From the NCBI GenBank assembly GCA_019044685.2, contig JAGTXX020000002.1, positions 434,001-498,000 on the forward strand: a stretch of DNA of 64,000 nt, given 5' to 3'. The notes under the pieces are model-generated. The model saw only the letters and a program-made list of their open reading frames with translations, did not search any database and was not told the DNA's origin. The number at the start of each line of letters is the position of its first letter. Position 1 is the first letter of the stretch. Shown piece by piece: positions 32,526 to 41,621 of the stretch. The position numbers were made by a program, and so were the translations under genes. This DNA is from Nannochloris sp. 'desiccata'. Lineage: Eukaryota; Chlorophyta; Trebouxiophyceae; Chlorellales; Chlorellaceae.

Positions 32526-33668
32526 ATGTCGGGCGTGGGGAGAGGGCGTGGGGCTGTGATGCCTGCCTGGATGAAGGCAAAAGCATTAGATCAAAATCCT
32601 GCTCCTGGATCGGGTAAGAATAAAGTGTTGAAATTGAAGTCCCTTGTCTTTGAAAATTTGTTTTAATATACTCCTTCATTTCTAATTGCAGCAGCACCTG
32701 AGGAGGCTGCATCAGCTGTCCCACAAGCGGAAAAAACATCAGTAATTGGGTATGTTTTTATTTATATTTATTGATCTAAGCGCAAGCATATATAATTATA
32801 GTTTTCCCGGACAGTGTTCTAACTAGTGTCGATGTTTTGCCTCAGCTCTAAGCGCGCTTTTTATGCGGACGATAGTAATGATGCGGCTACTGCCGCAGCT
32901 GCCGCTCACGGACCCGCTCTACCACCAGGATGGCATGAATCCTTTGACCCTCAGTACCAGAGAAACTACTATTATAACTATTCGACAGGAGAAAGAACAT
33001 GGACAAAGCCCGAATGGAAGCCAAATGCTGCCCCTATTCCCGCTGCCGCAGCGGCAGCGGCGTTGCCAGCTTCTGCCCGGTGGGAGAAAGCTATAGATCT
33101 ACGAGGTAAACCTTATTATTACAATCACGCGACGAAAGAATCATCTTGGACTTTGCCAGAAGGAGCTGCTTTACTTGAGGAGGCCATTGCTGCCGCAGCT
33201 CCAGCCACCGCAGCTCCTGCTAAGAAACAGAGAGAAGAAGAGCCGGAAGAAGGAGAAGTCGCCTTTACTGCTGCTAAAGATAATGGATCATCACAGGCAA
33301 CTCAAATAGCTGAGAAATCACTCGAAACAAATGCGATCGCAATAAAGAAAGACCAAGGAGAGGAACAACAGTTGCCGTCTGGGTGGGCTCAAGCAGTAGA
33401 TCCTGGGAGCGGTACAACATATTATTACAATAATATTCTTAATATCACGCAATGGCACCATCCTAGTGCATCTACTGGTGCTGCTGGAAACACCGGTGGT
33501 GTTACCGGTGGTGGTGGTGGTGGCCAAGGTGGCGGTGGAGTGAAACGGCCTCAACCAGCAACTAAAAGAACGAATCAGCCAGCATTAGATCCCATGGACC
33601 CAAGTTCATATTCAGATACACCACGTGGGGGATGGGGAGCCGGGCTAGGGAAAGAAACCGCTATGTAA
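32526..33668 (+). CDS. PQBP1: PQBP1-like splicing protein with three WW-type repeats
   Basis: Exons 32526-32613, 32692-32749 and 32846-33668 give 322 residues beginning MSGVGRGRGAVMPAWM. Three WW or WW-like repeats: LPPGWHESFDPQYQRNYYYN near residue 70, ARWEKAIDLRGKPYYYNHAT near 125, and LPSGWAQAVDPGSGTTYYYN near 230. The C-terminal LDPMDPSSYSDTPRGGW plus GAGL is the motif by which PQBP1 binds the U5 snRNP protein U5-15kD. PQBP1 links WW-ligand proteins to the spliceosome in the nucleus. The animal protein has one WW domain, so the repeat number is expanded. The acceptor of exon 2 is a GCAGCAG doublet, so use of the second AG would drop one Ala. The repeats are separated by Ala-rich linkers. 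Confidence 0.9.
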
Positions 33669-33810
33669 CGAAAACTTACAGTTGACCTTTTTTATTTTTG
33701 TAACTTCCACCAGCCGCATAAATAAAGTCGATTACAATATTACATTTTTTATACAGATTTACAGCGAGAGAGTAGTAATAAACAATATATAAATACATAA
33801 AAATAGCAAA

Positions 33811-34917
33811 TTAATCTGTGATTTCTATTCTTTCCTTCCAATTTCTCTTCGGATTGACCCAAACTGTCTCAACTCGCCACGTGCCCTCCTCCTCCGTTGC
33901 GCCTTCACCACCACCGCCACGACCACGACGATTTGCGCTTATATTACGTGTATCTCTCGCTTTCAAAAGGCTGTTTTTCCGCGGTCTAGAGAGTGCAATA
34001 GCAGCGTCACATGCAGCAGGTAATGCGAAACTATCTAATTTTCTCGGTGCTGCCCATGCTGGTCGCTTTCTTCTTTTAAACTCCCCAATTGAAACCGTTC
34101 GACAGGCAACAGCGACAGGAGATGCACTAATTAAACGAGTCGTAATTAAGGGGCTACTACTCCTGCTCTCTTTCCCCAGGTATTCGAGTACTTGTACATA
34201 ATCAGTGTCATCGGAAATACAGGCTATGATTACAATCTCCGCCCCCGTCTCTTTTTGTTTCATTAAATTCTCGCTTACTATTAAATCACAGCTGCGAGTA
34301 GATACCGTCGTTTCTGGTGGTGGTGAGATTATTTTCTTGTTTGCTTGCTGGGCATATTCCAGCATCGCGCTTTTCATCGCGAAATCCACACTCTGCTTTC
34401 TTTCTGTCGTGAGGATGAGGGTGCCGCCAAGGACATCTTCAACTGCTTGACGGAGGTCTAACGAGGAGGAGGAGGAGGAGGAAGTAGTTTCAGAAGAAAG
34501 AAAAGATGTGGCGTTTTCTGTATTTAGAGGTGAGAATTTCTGCAGGGTAGTGGGATTTGCAAAAACTGTCAACTGCAGCTGCGGTGGGGGCGGTGGTAAT
34601 TCTTGCAGAGAAGGAGAGGCAAGTTGAGATATGAGGTCAAGTAGAGCACAATTAATGGCGTGAACTATGACCGGAATGTCTTCTACTTGGGTTGGTTGTA
34701 AGTTGTCTAGATCCCAGAAGATATGGCAACGTGAAGAGGAAGCTTGTGGCGTCACAGATCTCTTTGGCGTTGAGAGTTGTTGTTGATGATGAGAATGAGA
34801 ATGATGTAGAGGTGAAAGCGCGTGATTGAAATGCCGATGTAAAAGAGGTTGGTATGGAGCTTTGCGAGGTTCTAGCACGGGTTCGGGGAGTAGGACACGC
34901 GAAGATAATGGCCTCAT
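33811..34917 (-). CDS. NYN-domain (PIN-like) ribonuclease candidate, probably organellar
   Basis: Single exon, 368 residues. The N-terminus MRPLSSRVLLPEPVLEPRK is basic and could target an organelle. From about residue 65 a NYN domain follows: HIFWDLDNLQPT with the first catalytic Asp, QSVDFAMKSAMLEYA with the second, and ISDDTDYVQVLEYLG with the third and fourth acids. These spaced acidic residues define metal-dependent PIN/NYN RNases such as the limkain/MARF1 group. The C-terminus is basic, with RPRKNSLLKARDTR and a Gly/Glu-rich segment. RNA cleavage in an organelle is inferred from fold and presequence-like start, not shown. It is divergent from DCC1 (291 bases). Confidence 0.8.
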   Translation of the reverse strand: MRPLSSRVLLPEPVLEPRKAPYQPLLHRHFNHALSPLHHSHSHHQQQLSTPKRSVTPQASSSRCHIFWDLDNLQPTQVEDIPVIVHAINCALLDLISQLASPSLQELPPPPPQLQLTVFANPTTLQKFSPLNTENATSFLSSETTSSSSSSSLDLRQAVEDVLGGTLILTTERKQSVDFAMKSAMLEYAQQANKKIISPPPETTVSTRSCDLIVSENLMKQKETGAEIVIIACISDDTDYVQVLEYLGKESRSSSPLITTRLISASPVAVACRTVSIGEFKRRKRPAWAAPRKLDSFALPAACDAAIALSRPRKNSLLKARDTRNISANRRGRGGGGEGATEEEGTWRVETVWVNPKRNWKERIEITD

Positions 34918-35208
34918 TTGGATATTTTAATGTGAATTGATCTGGCTTCAAATGGTTAATCTCATCGCTAAAAATATATCAGGTGGTGCGTTGGATTGTT
35001 TTCATACTATCAATAACTGGGTAATTTGGTTCTGCATTGTTTAAAGGCCAAATCACTTCCAGAAATTGAAAGAAACTATGCCATTCAATGATACCTAAAA
35101 TTCTTTTCATCTCCGGCGGCAAACAAAAGTTTGTTGGAATTCAATTCAAGTAAGAGGGCAGCCTCAAATTTTAACCGTCATTTTTCTTTGCATAGAAACT
35201 AGATCAAT

Positions 35209-36707
35209 ATGTCGCTACATCTGGCCAAAGGCAAGCCTAGAACGCTTGCTTATGGAACTGAATTAAGAACTGATTTGAAATTGCTGGAGGTATCTGAAGA
35301 CCTTTTACAAGAACTCCAAGAGTCTGGGTAAGGATATGTGTACTGTATCGTATTTGATGTTACCATAGCTTGCAAGCTGTACACAAGTATCAAACTTTGC
35401 TCCAATATTTTCTCATCTTGATCACATTTTCAAATTTGAATATTTCATAATTATAATATATATTTTTCAGGCTCTGTTTCAAAGGTGGATTAAACGAAGA
35501 AGCAGTGATGTGCTCATCCAAACAAACATTCGCAGTCAAACAAGTAGAAACAACCAACCTCGTCCTCATGGTGAACCCAGATCAAAACGCCGCCCCCACG
35601 CCCTCCGCCCCTTCCCCACAAGCAGCCCCTACCCCTCCAGGCCATCTCGCAGGACTTGCCACACAAGCAGAAATCCACGCAGAAGCATCAAATCAACCTC
35701 CAGTCACCGTTTCTGCTATTGTGAAATCTCACTTTGAGCTAGTGCAAGTCGCACCAAGGCTTCACGCTCTAGATGCTGCGTTGCAAGATCGACCGATAGG
35801 CAGCCTTGAGGAAGAAGAAGAAGGAGGAAACCCCGATGCAGCAGAGCCTATGGATACTCACATAAATACTGACCGACTGGATAACAACACTTGTAGTTCT
35901 AATAATGATAGCCAGAGTTTGGGAAAGACTTGGGACGAGCTTCTCTCTTTAGTTCAGGCGAGCTCAAACGAGTTAGCTGCTGCATTGACCGAGAGAAATG
36001 CCGTCTGTATCGATGGCAAATGGCGAGGAATCGACCCAATCCATTTAGGAACACTTTTGGAATTGATATTACTAACTGCAGTGGAGAAAGGGTGGTCGTT
36101 AGATGCTATTCCTGCTGTCGAGGCAGGAGAGGTGCTGGCTCCACATGGCTTCTCGCCCGAGTTGACGGAGCATTGCTTGAAAATATTTAGTAAACCGGTT
36201 TTACCTGTTGGTGGTAGTAATAGTCAGGAGGAGGATAGTAATAAGGATGATATGAATGAGAATTATGAAAATGGTAGTAAAGAAGTCTTAGGGGTGTATG
36301 CTGTGCGTGCTGACGCCGTGTGTCGCCATTTCGGCTTGAAATTATTTCGAGAAAAGCAACGTTGGGAGGATGTCAATGAATTTGAAGCAACCTGGCGTGC
36401 GTCTGTCCCTGAAGGTATGATACCTAGCTTTGATTTACTGAGAGGAGAAGCTCTCGTAGATAACGAAGCTGGTCCGACTGGGCAGCTGGGAGTGCAACTG
36501 CTGCGTGTGCACGAGTTGCCTCGAAAGGCTTCTGAAAGATTTAAATTTTTATTTTCTGTTCGACCCAGGTGGGAATTGCCTGCTTTAGATCCGTATATTC
36601 AAGGGTTGGCTGGGCCTGGGGAGACGACTGAAGCACTGTTGTTGAAATTTGCAAGGGCTAGTCAACAGAAACCAACTGACCCAGTGACGTATTCTTCAAG
36701 ATTTTAG
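35209..36707 (+). CDS. DCC1: sister chromatid cohesion protein DCC1
   Basis: Exons 35209-35327 and 35471-36707 over a 143-base intron give 451 residues. The splice yields ELQESG|LCFKGGLNEEAVMC, followed by the family block KQVETTNLVLMV. The C-terminal region with FRLKLF-like text (CRHFGLKLFREKQRWEDVNEF) is cut here to CRHFGLKLFREKQRW; it and the VPEGMIPSFDLLRGEALVD winged-helix part match DCC1. DCC1 joins CTF8 and CTF18 in the alternative clamp loader that loads PCNA and supports cohesion in S phase. An Ala/Pro/Glu-rich insert near residues 65-160 makes it longer than usual. Confidence 0.88.
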
Positions 36708-37050
36708 ATAGAGAAGCAACTTTATTTTATCTTTAGAAAAACATAGTATTGTAAGAACATTGGCTTATAGAAGAAGCTAAGGCAGCGATTGTTTCAGAAG
36801 GGAGAAATCAGACCCAACAGCAGGCAGGCAGTGCCAGTTTTGCAGTGAAGCGGTGGGGTTGACTTTTTATTTGGTCAAACCCTGAGTATTTATTTATTTA
36901 TGACGCTTATAAAGTATTGAATGTTGACATTTTCTCCTTTATGACATACGTTTGATAATTACATCTTTATATCATACCATATTAAAAAGACTATTCCACT
37001 CCCGTTGGAGTGAAACAAGTTGCGACGGAGTAAAAACCACAGAAAGAACA
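36708..37050. promoter_or_regulatory. upstream region with an inverted TTGAC pair
   Basis: 343 bases between DCC1 and a small membrane-protein gene. It contains GGTTGAC (36858-36864) facing GTCAAACC (36873-36880), an imperfect inverted repeat with W-box-like TTGAC cores, about 170 bases before the next start codon. Confidence 0.4.
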
Positions 37051-37329
37051 ATGCCTGCTATGCTGGGTGCCTATCGCAACCGCGATGAGTGGCTATCTCA
37101 CATAATCACTATTGTAGCTGTCCAGGTTGTAGGCATGCATGTCAATAAATTGCTTCAAGGGGTTCCAGGTGGACTCCTTGGAGCTGCTCGCAGGGCTACC
37201 GCTGCCGCTGCTGCCGCTCGAGAGAGGAGAGAAAGTAGTAGCAGAAGCGAGTACTATTATAGTGCAAATGGTGAAGAAGCAGTGATAGAGAGAGGCGATA
37301 CTACAACAGTAATTATACCTAGGGATTAG
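37051..37329 (+). CDS. small single-span membrane protein, unknown
   Basis: A 92-residue protein from the Met at 37051 (MPAMLGAYRNRDEWLSHIIT); the frame is open further upstream to 36952 but with no likeness to a protein. Residues 15-30 (LSHIITIVAVQVVGMHV) form a hydrophobic segment followed by a Gly/Ala/Arg-rich region and a hydrophilic tail ending VIIPRD. I do not recognise it. No coiled coil. It and the next gene at 37749 are both small, N-terminally anchored and preceded by GTCAA/TTGAC motifs, which hints at shared control with the 48-63 kb genes. Confidence 0.55.
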   Translation: MPAMLGAYRNRDEWLSHIITIVAVQVVGMHVNKLLQGVPGGLLGAARRATAAAAAARERRESSSRSEYYYSANGEEAVIERGDTTTVIIPRD

Positions 37330-37748
37330 ATAGATAGTTGGTAGGAGATAAGTCGATTGCCAGTTGTTGCCCAGAGGAAGATTTAGAATTAGAATGCCAT
37401 CGTCTTCTTAGTTCCTAGCTATTTACTTCATAGATTGTAATGATCTGACATGATCAATCATAAAATTCATGTAATAATTCATAAAAAGAAGCATTGAAGT
37501 ATACAGTTCCTTCCTTTAGAGCGCCTTCATTGCCGTCTCGACGGTCAACCAAATTTTGAAAAGTCATATTTTGACTTTTGAAGTTAAAATCAGTTAAAAC
37601 CCTTCAGTCCCCCTTTCAAACTTACATTCAAATTACATATTATTCGTGAGTTCTTACATAACTATTGATTTATTCTATAGAATATAGATATCTGTCGAAA
37701 CAGAACTGAAAACTCTCACCAAATACATAAAGTTTATCAAAACTTCAA
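37330..37748. promoter_or_regulatory. upstream region with GTCAA/TTGAC motifs
   Basis: 419 bases. GGTCAACC at 37543-37550 and TTTTGACTTTT around 37569-37579 are W-box-like and lie about 170-205 bases before the start codon at 37749. Otherwise AT-rich with no gene. Confidence 0.4.
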
Positions 37749-38300
37749 ATGGAGGGCCCGACCCTTCAACAAGACGCTGCTCTTGTCCTCGGTTTCCTCA
37801 CCTCTGTCATCACCGTTACAGGTTTATGGGCCATTTTCACCCCTCCTCTGGCCAACGCCTACCAAAAAATGGCTAAAAATATCTACTCCCTTCTCCCTGA
37901 TATCGGTGTGGTCGATGAGGATAACGGCCACGACACCTCGAGAACAATCTTACCTTTAACTAAGAAAACCTCTACTACTACCCCTGGTGCAGCTGTAAAT
38001 ACAGCTGCTTCTGAAGATATTAAGAGAACCAAGATTGTCTCCGCTATCAATGGACCCTCCAGTGCTACGACCCCTCCTCCCCCGAAGACTACCACCACTA
38101 CTTCTCCTGGAAATGGTACCGTTACCGCTAGTAGCAGCGTGACTCAAGGTCGCCCCTCTCCTGCTAGTACCAGTACTCTTGCTAATGGAAATAGCAGCGG
38201 AACTCAAATTCGACATTTTAGGAGGAAAAGCAGCACCTCAACTGCGGTTGCTGCTCGTACGAGCCCTAAGCCTCCTGGGCAGCCTGCTACCAGCGCTTGA
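37749..38300 (+). CDS. single-span membrane protein with Thr/Ser/Pro-rich tail, unknown
   Basis: 183 residues in one exon. Residues 10-31 (AALVLGFLTSVITVTGLWAI) form a membrane segment after a short acidic N-terminus. A helical stretch NAYQKMAKNIYSLLPDIGVV follows, then about 120 residues of Thr/Ser/Pro/Ala-rich low complexity with scattered basic residues. I recognise no family. The short N-terminus before the anchor and the position after W-box-like DNA resemble the anchored proteins further right, but there is no coiled coil and no intron. The tail suggests a disordered, perhaps modified region. Confidence 0.6.
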   Translation: MEGPTLQQDAALVLGFLTSVITVTGLWAIFTPPLANAYQKMAKNIYSLLPDIGVVDEDNGHDTSRTILPLTKKTSTTTPGAAVNTAASEDIKRTKIVSAINGPSSATTPPPPKTTTTTSPGNGTVTASSSVTQGRPSPASTSTLANGNSSGTQIRHFRRKSSTSTAVAARTSPKPPGQPATSA

Positions 38301-39199
38301 AGAGCGGGCAGGGGAGGAGAGAGGAGCTAATTATCGCCTCAATGATGAAGAAAGTATTTATTAGTTGGTTTTTTGATGAAGGTTTTGGTTGTTAATGAAT
38401 GTTGGCATGGGAAAAGAGTAAGTGTAGGAGGGGGAGATTTTAGAATAGTTGTTTAAAGTCCAGCGGCGCCATAGGTTTAAAGTGATCTTGAATTTGAAAA
38501 ATATACTTGCTGCCTTGCAACGAACCACACTTGCTATTTAAACAATGATGTGATAGAGTAGATCGCAATGACAGATGTTATAATATGATGAAATAAAATT
38601 TAAAGTCATTGCTGGCAATTTTTGGAAAGACAATAACGTCTGGGAGGCTGGAGTGTTGAGGGTTGCCATGTAAACTAAACTGTTACATAGTGATCTCTGG
38701 CAACAAAATATCGCGTCATCACTCAGGGTCCAGTAGATCACCCTCTCAGAGTCTACTAGGAGGTATACGAGTCCCATGGCTTCGTAAAAACAAAAAGAAA
38801 AACTGAAGCTAAAAGGAGGCGCCGGCGGAACTCGTCCGGTAAATCGAACCCCTAGGAGCTTCCACCCTTGGACAACTCGCAAATTCCGTAGATAATGTTC
38901 AAAAAAATTCAAAAGTAATTGTATAAGGTCTGTTATCAGTCTTCATTGGATAATGGGACCAGATAGAAATATGTAAATTCATGAAGACCGACGTCGACGT
39001 CGTTGCCATGGTGGTGGCGGGCTGAGTTCTCGGTGCCGCTGTTCATACTTATTGGCAAAACTGCCAACTTTTGTGTCTGGCTGCTGTATAAATTTATTAT
39101 AAATTTATTATAAATTTTAAAGTAGAATATAGTTGCAAATACAGGTTAATTACTATTGAACGTGGCAGGCGCTCGCTCCCAGCTCCCAGGCTCCTGGCG
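38301..39199. other. intergenic, left edge of the accessory island
   Basis: 899 bases with no supported gene. Noted: a palindrome CGACGTCGACGTCG near 38988-39002, and repeated AAATTTATTATA units near 39087-39115. The frame 38538-38912 minus has no protein-like features. Confidence 0.5.
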
Positions 39200-39769
39200 C
39201 TAGCTACATGGTAAAGATGATACAGCCTTTAAAGGCGTGCATCGTTTTTTAGCGGTGCCAGCCGACACAGCGGCGCTGGTGCTTCCACTAGAATCACCAT
39301 CAGTAACGGTATCAACAGAGCTTGCGGGAGCAGCTCTACGCTTGACCTGTTGCGGTTCAGTAGAACAAGGCTCAAGACCCAAATAGAGGGGTGAATGCCA
39401 ATTGCCGTCAGGACCTTCCTGGTCTTCTGTTTCTGCGCACACGTGCAACCTCAGATAGGCAGTGCATGGTGGGAGGTGTTTGTTACTAGTAAAGCCGGAA
39501 CAACGATAAGTGATGTAGCCCTTGACGTCCACATCTGTAGCTTTCGTGGCATCAACTACCTGATATGAGTATTTCCTCACTTCAGGCCGGCAACGATCAC
39601 GGACAAAAGTGAAGTCTCGTTGGAAGAACCCCGATTTCACCAATGCCACCATTATGTACTCACTAAAGATGCTGGTAAAATCTTCTACTCCACATTTCTT
39701 GTCCTTTAAGTAAGCGTCAGCCACTGCCCTAGCTTCCTGCACAAGAGACTGCTTTAGCCGCGGCGGCAT
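39200..39769 (-). CDS. unrecognised 189-residue protein, possibly N-terminally frameshifted
   Basis: One open exon of 189 residues with a balanced, globular-looking composition at about residues 10-120 (VADAYLKDKKCGVEDFTSIF, LVKSGFFQRDFTFVRDRCRP, FTSNKHLPPCTAYLRLHVC) and a Ser/Thr-rich tail. I recognise no family. Directly upstream, in another frame, a 30-codon stretch starting with an ATG at 39818 reads MAPTPKPLSAAQQKRADAAA, a far more natural N-terminus, but meets a stop at 39731-39729. A small shift near 39740-39770 would join the two. Either the start is the internal ATG at 39769, or the gene is recently broken. It stands next to the transposase-like gene in a gene-poor island. Confidence 0.5.
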   Translation of the reverse strand: MPPRLKQSLVQEARAVADAYLKDKKCGVEDFTSIFSEYIMVALVKSGFFQRDFTFVRDRCRPEVRKYSYQVVDATKATDVDVKGYITYRCSGFTSNKHLPPCTAYLRLHVCAETEDQEGPDGNWHSPLYLGLEPCSTEPQQVKRRAAPASSVDTVTDGDSSGSTSAAVSAGTAKKRCTPLKAVSSLPCS

Positions 39770-41177
39770 CAGCTCTCTTCTGCTGAGCAGCAGAAAGGGG
39801 CTTAGGAGTAGGGGCCATTGCAGATGAAAAGGACAGTTGAGATCTAGATTTGAAGAAGTAAACTAATGGGGAAGAGCTTGCGTAGGACTTAGAATAGAGA
39901 AATAAACCTCACATCAATAAGATTACACAAGATAACCAGCTGGAAGCTGTCCAGCTACCCATAAGCTGGTTGCTTCAGAAAGCCACAGCTTTCTTGCCAG
40001 AAAGCTTTCACCTTTCTGTTCCAGCGCACCTTCAATTCCTGAATTCTGCAATCTGCAATAAAATGGCAATTATACAGCAGAATTTCATGTAATTGTTATA
40101 TTACAATATATTTTTAACCCACTCAGATCAAAATAAAATCGCTAGAAGTGTCAAGGACAGGTAAATGCTGCCGCATCATTTTGCGAGGGATCAAGAACAA
40201 ACTTTTGCAAATTACGCCATGAACTCCCGTATAATTATGCACATAACACATTATAATATACAAAAAACTCCATTTATCTCCACAGGTACAGCTGTTAGCT
40301 CTGATTGCCCTTTCTCCTATCAATGGTTGAGAAGAAAGGAAGGTGCGCCGAGTAGAAATGGACTCCGGCCCGGGGAGATGATCAACCTGCCTTGGGAACA
40401 AGTCGGCTAGGAACGACACGTCAGCTTTAGTTTATTTTCCTCAAATTCGGCCACGCACTCCCTCAAAACCTCAATATATATATTGATAAAAGATCCAATA
40501 TGGTTAAAGCAACCCCAAAGAAGGTCTCTTCTCCCATGAAGAAGACCCGGCATCCACTAGGGGAAAAGATGACTTTATGAAATTATAAAGGTCTAGCTTA
40601 GATATTAGATACCCCTCCAAAGCAGCATATAATGCCTTGAAGTAGCTTCTACAATGTATAATAGATGAATTCCATCGAAATACAAGCAATTCAAGCTGTT
40701 TAAGGGCACTTTCATTACAATCAGCTTTTTAAAGGTCCTGCCGGCACCTTTGTAAAAATAAGAACATATAAAGCTACACCTTAAAATCCCATAAATGGCA
40801 AAAAATAAGGATGAGATAATACTACGGACTTTAATGCACATCCTTTGTTCTGTTTTCGACATATTACGTTTTCATTTCCTCTTCTAGAGCATCATACTCC
40901 GTAATTTCCTGCGTTTCAATGTTTCAAAGTTGCGGTGCACTTGTGCACCGCAGCAACAGCTGTAATCTGCAGTCTGTGCAAAACTTGTGCACAAACGCAC
41001 CGACTTACCTTTTCATCACCTCATCTTCACCTGCTTCGGATTCAGTATCAGCTCGATGGATAGTATTCGGCATTATTTTTAGGTATTCAAGTCTTTAATC
41101 TATATATTGTTGCATTATGGATCAAAATGTATCTTAGGAGCAGCTACCATCATAAATATAGAGTAAATACATAAAAC

Positions 41178-41213
41178 CTTTATATTTTATAAAGGCCTTT
41201 ATAAAATATAAAG
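41178..41213. repeat. perfect 36-bp palindrome centred on GGCC
   Basis: The half-site CTTTATATTTTATAAAGG (41178-41195) is followed at once by its exact reverse complement (41196-41213) with no spacer. Its centre ATAAAGGCCTTTAT recurs about 340 bases downstream. Confidence 0.92.
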
Positions 41214-41214
41214 T

Positions 41215-41275
41215 GGGGGCAACTTTCTTTCAACATGGTTTGACCGGGGGCAACTTTCTTTCAACATGGTTTGAC
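41215..41275. repeat. two tandem copies of a 30-base unit
   Basis: Identical copies at 41215-41244 and 41246-41275, one base apart, running from GGGGGCAACTTTC to CATGGTTTGAC. They start one base after the 36-bp palindrome, so the two elements may be one structure. Each unit ends in TTGAC. Confidence 0.92.
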
Positions 41276-41469
41276 TAAAAGAGCAACAGCTGGAATGAGA
41301 AACAGCCATTAGTTCAAATTCTATGAATTAAATTGAGATACTGACCTGATATTCAAAGGACCCACAAAAAGTTGGGTAGAGAAGATATATTATGAGGTCG
41401 TGTTGTACTATTCACTTCTAACTTTCTTTCGTACTTTCTTTCTTTCCACCCCGTACCATGCTGTGTATC

Positions 41470-41505
41470 ATGCTACGCATGCTATGCATGCTATGCATGC
41501 TATGT
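41470..41505. repeat. four tandem 9-base units ATGCTATGC
   Basis: ATGCTACGC, ATGCTATGC, ATGCTATGC, ATGCTATGT in a row; a short minisatellite just upstream of the TATAAAGG cluster. Confidence 0.85.
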
Positions 41506-41515
41506 ACTTGATGGT

Positions 41516-41597
41516 ATAAAGGCCTTTATGTGGTATTTGTAAAGGTCTGTTATAAAGGCCTTTATAAGGCCTTTTTATAAAGGCGTTTATAAAGGCG
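41516..41597. promoter_or_regulatory. cluster of TATAAAGG motifs and GGCC-centred palindromes
   Basis: ATAAAGGCCTTTAT at 41516-41529, TATAAAGGCCTTTATA at 41551-41566, AAGGCCTT at 41566-41573, then TTTATAAAGGCG twice in tandem (41574-41585, 41586-41597). The cluster ends 24 bases before the ATG of the transposase-like gene, so it probably is its core promoter or a binding array for its own product. The same core forms the centre of the palindrome at 41178. Confidence 0.7.
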
Positions 41598-41621
41598 ATT
41601 CTTTCCCCTAGTGATCAGAAG

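Larger units (their letters stand above)
39770..41621. other. repeat-rich gene-poor island upstream of the transposase-like gene
   Basis: About 1.85 kb without a supported full-length gene. A 26-codon frame at 40500-40580 reads MVKATPKKVSSPMKKTRHPL and then stops, perhaps a truncated N-terminus. The right half holds a 36-base palindrome, a 31-base tandem repeat, four 9-base units and a cluster of TATAAAGG motifs, listed separately. Confidence 0.5.

Noticed and set aside
38810..38885. possible tRNA on the minus strand
   Set aside because: GGGTTCGATTT resembles a T-loop, but I could not form matching T, anticodon and acceptor stems.
38538..38912. 124-residue minus-strand frame
   Set aside because: No recognisable motif or compositional sign of a protein, and no nearby regulatory structure.
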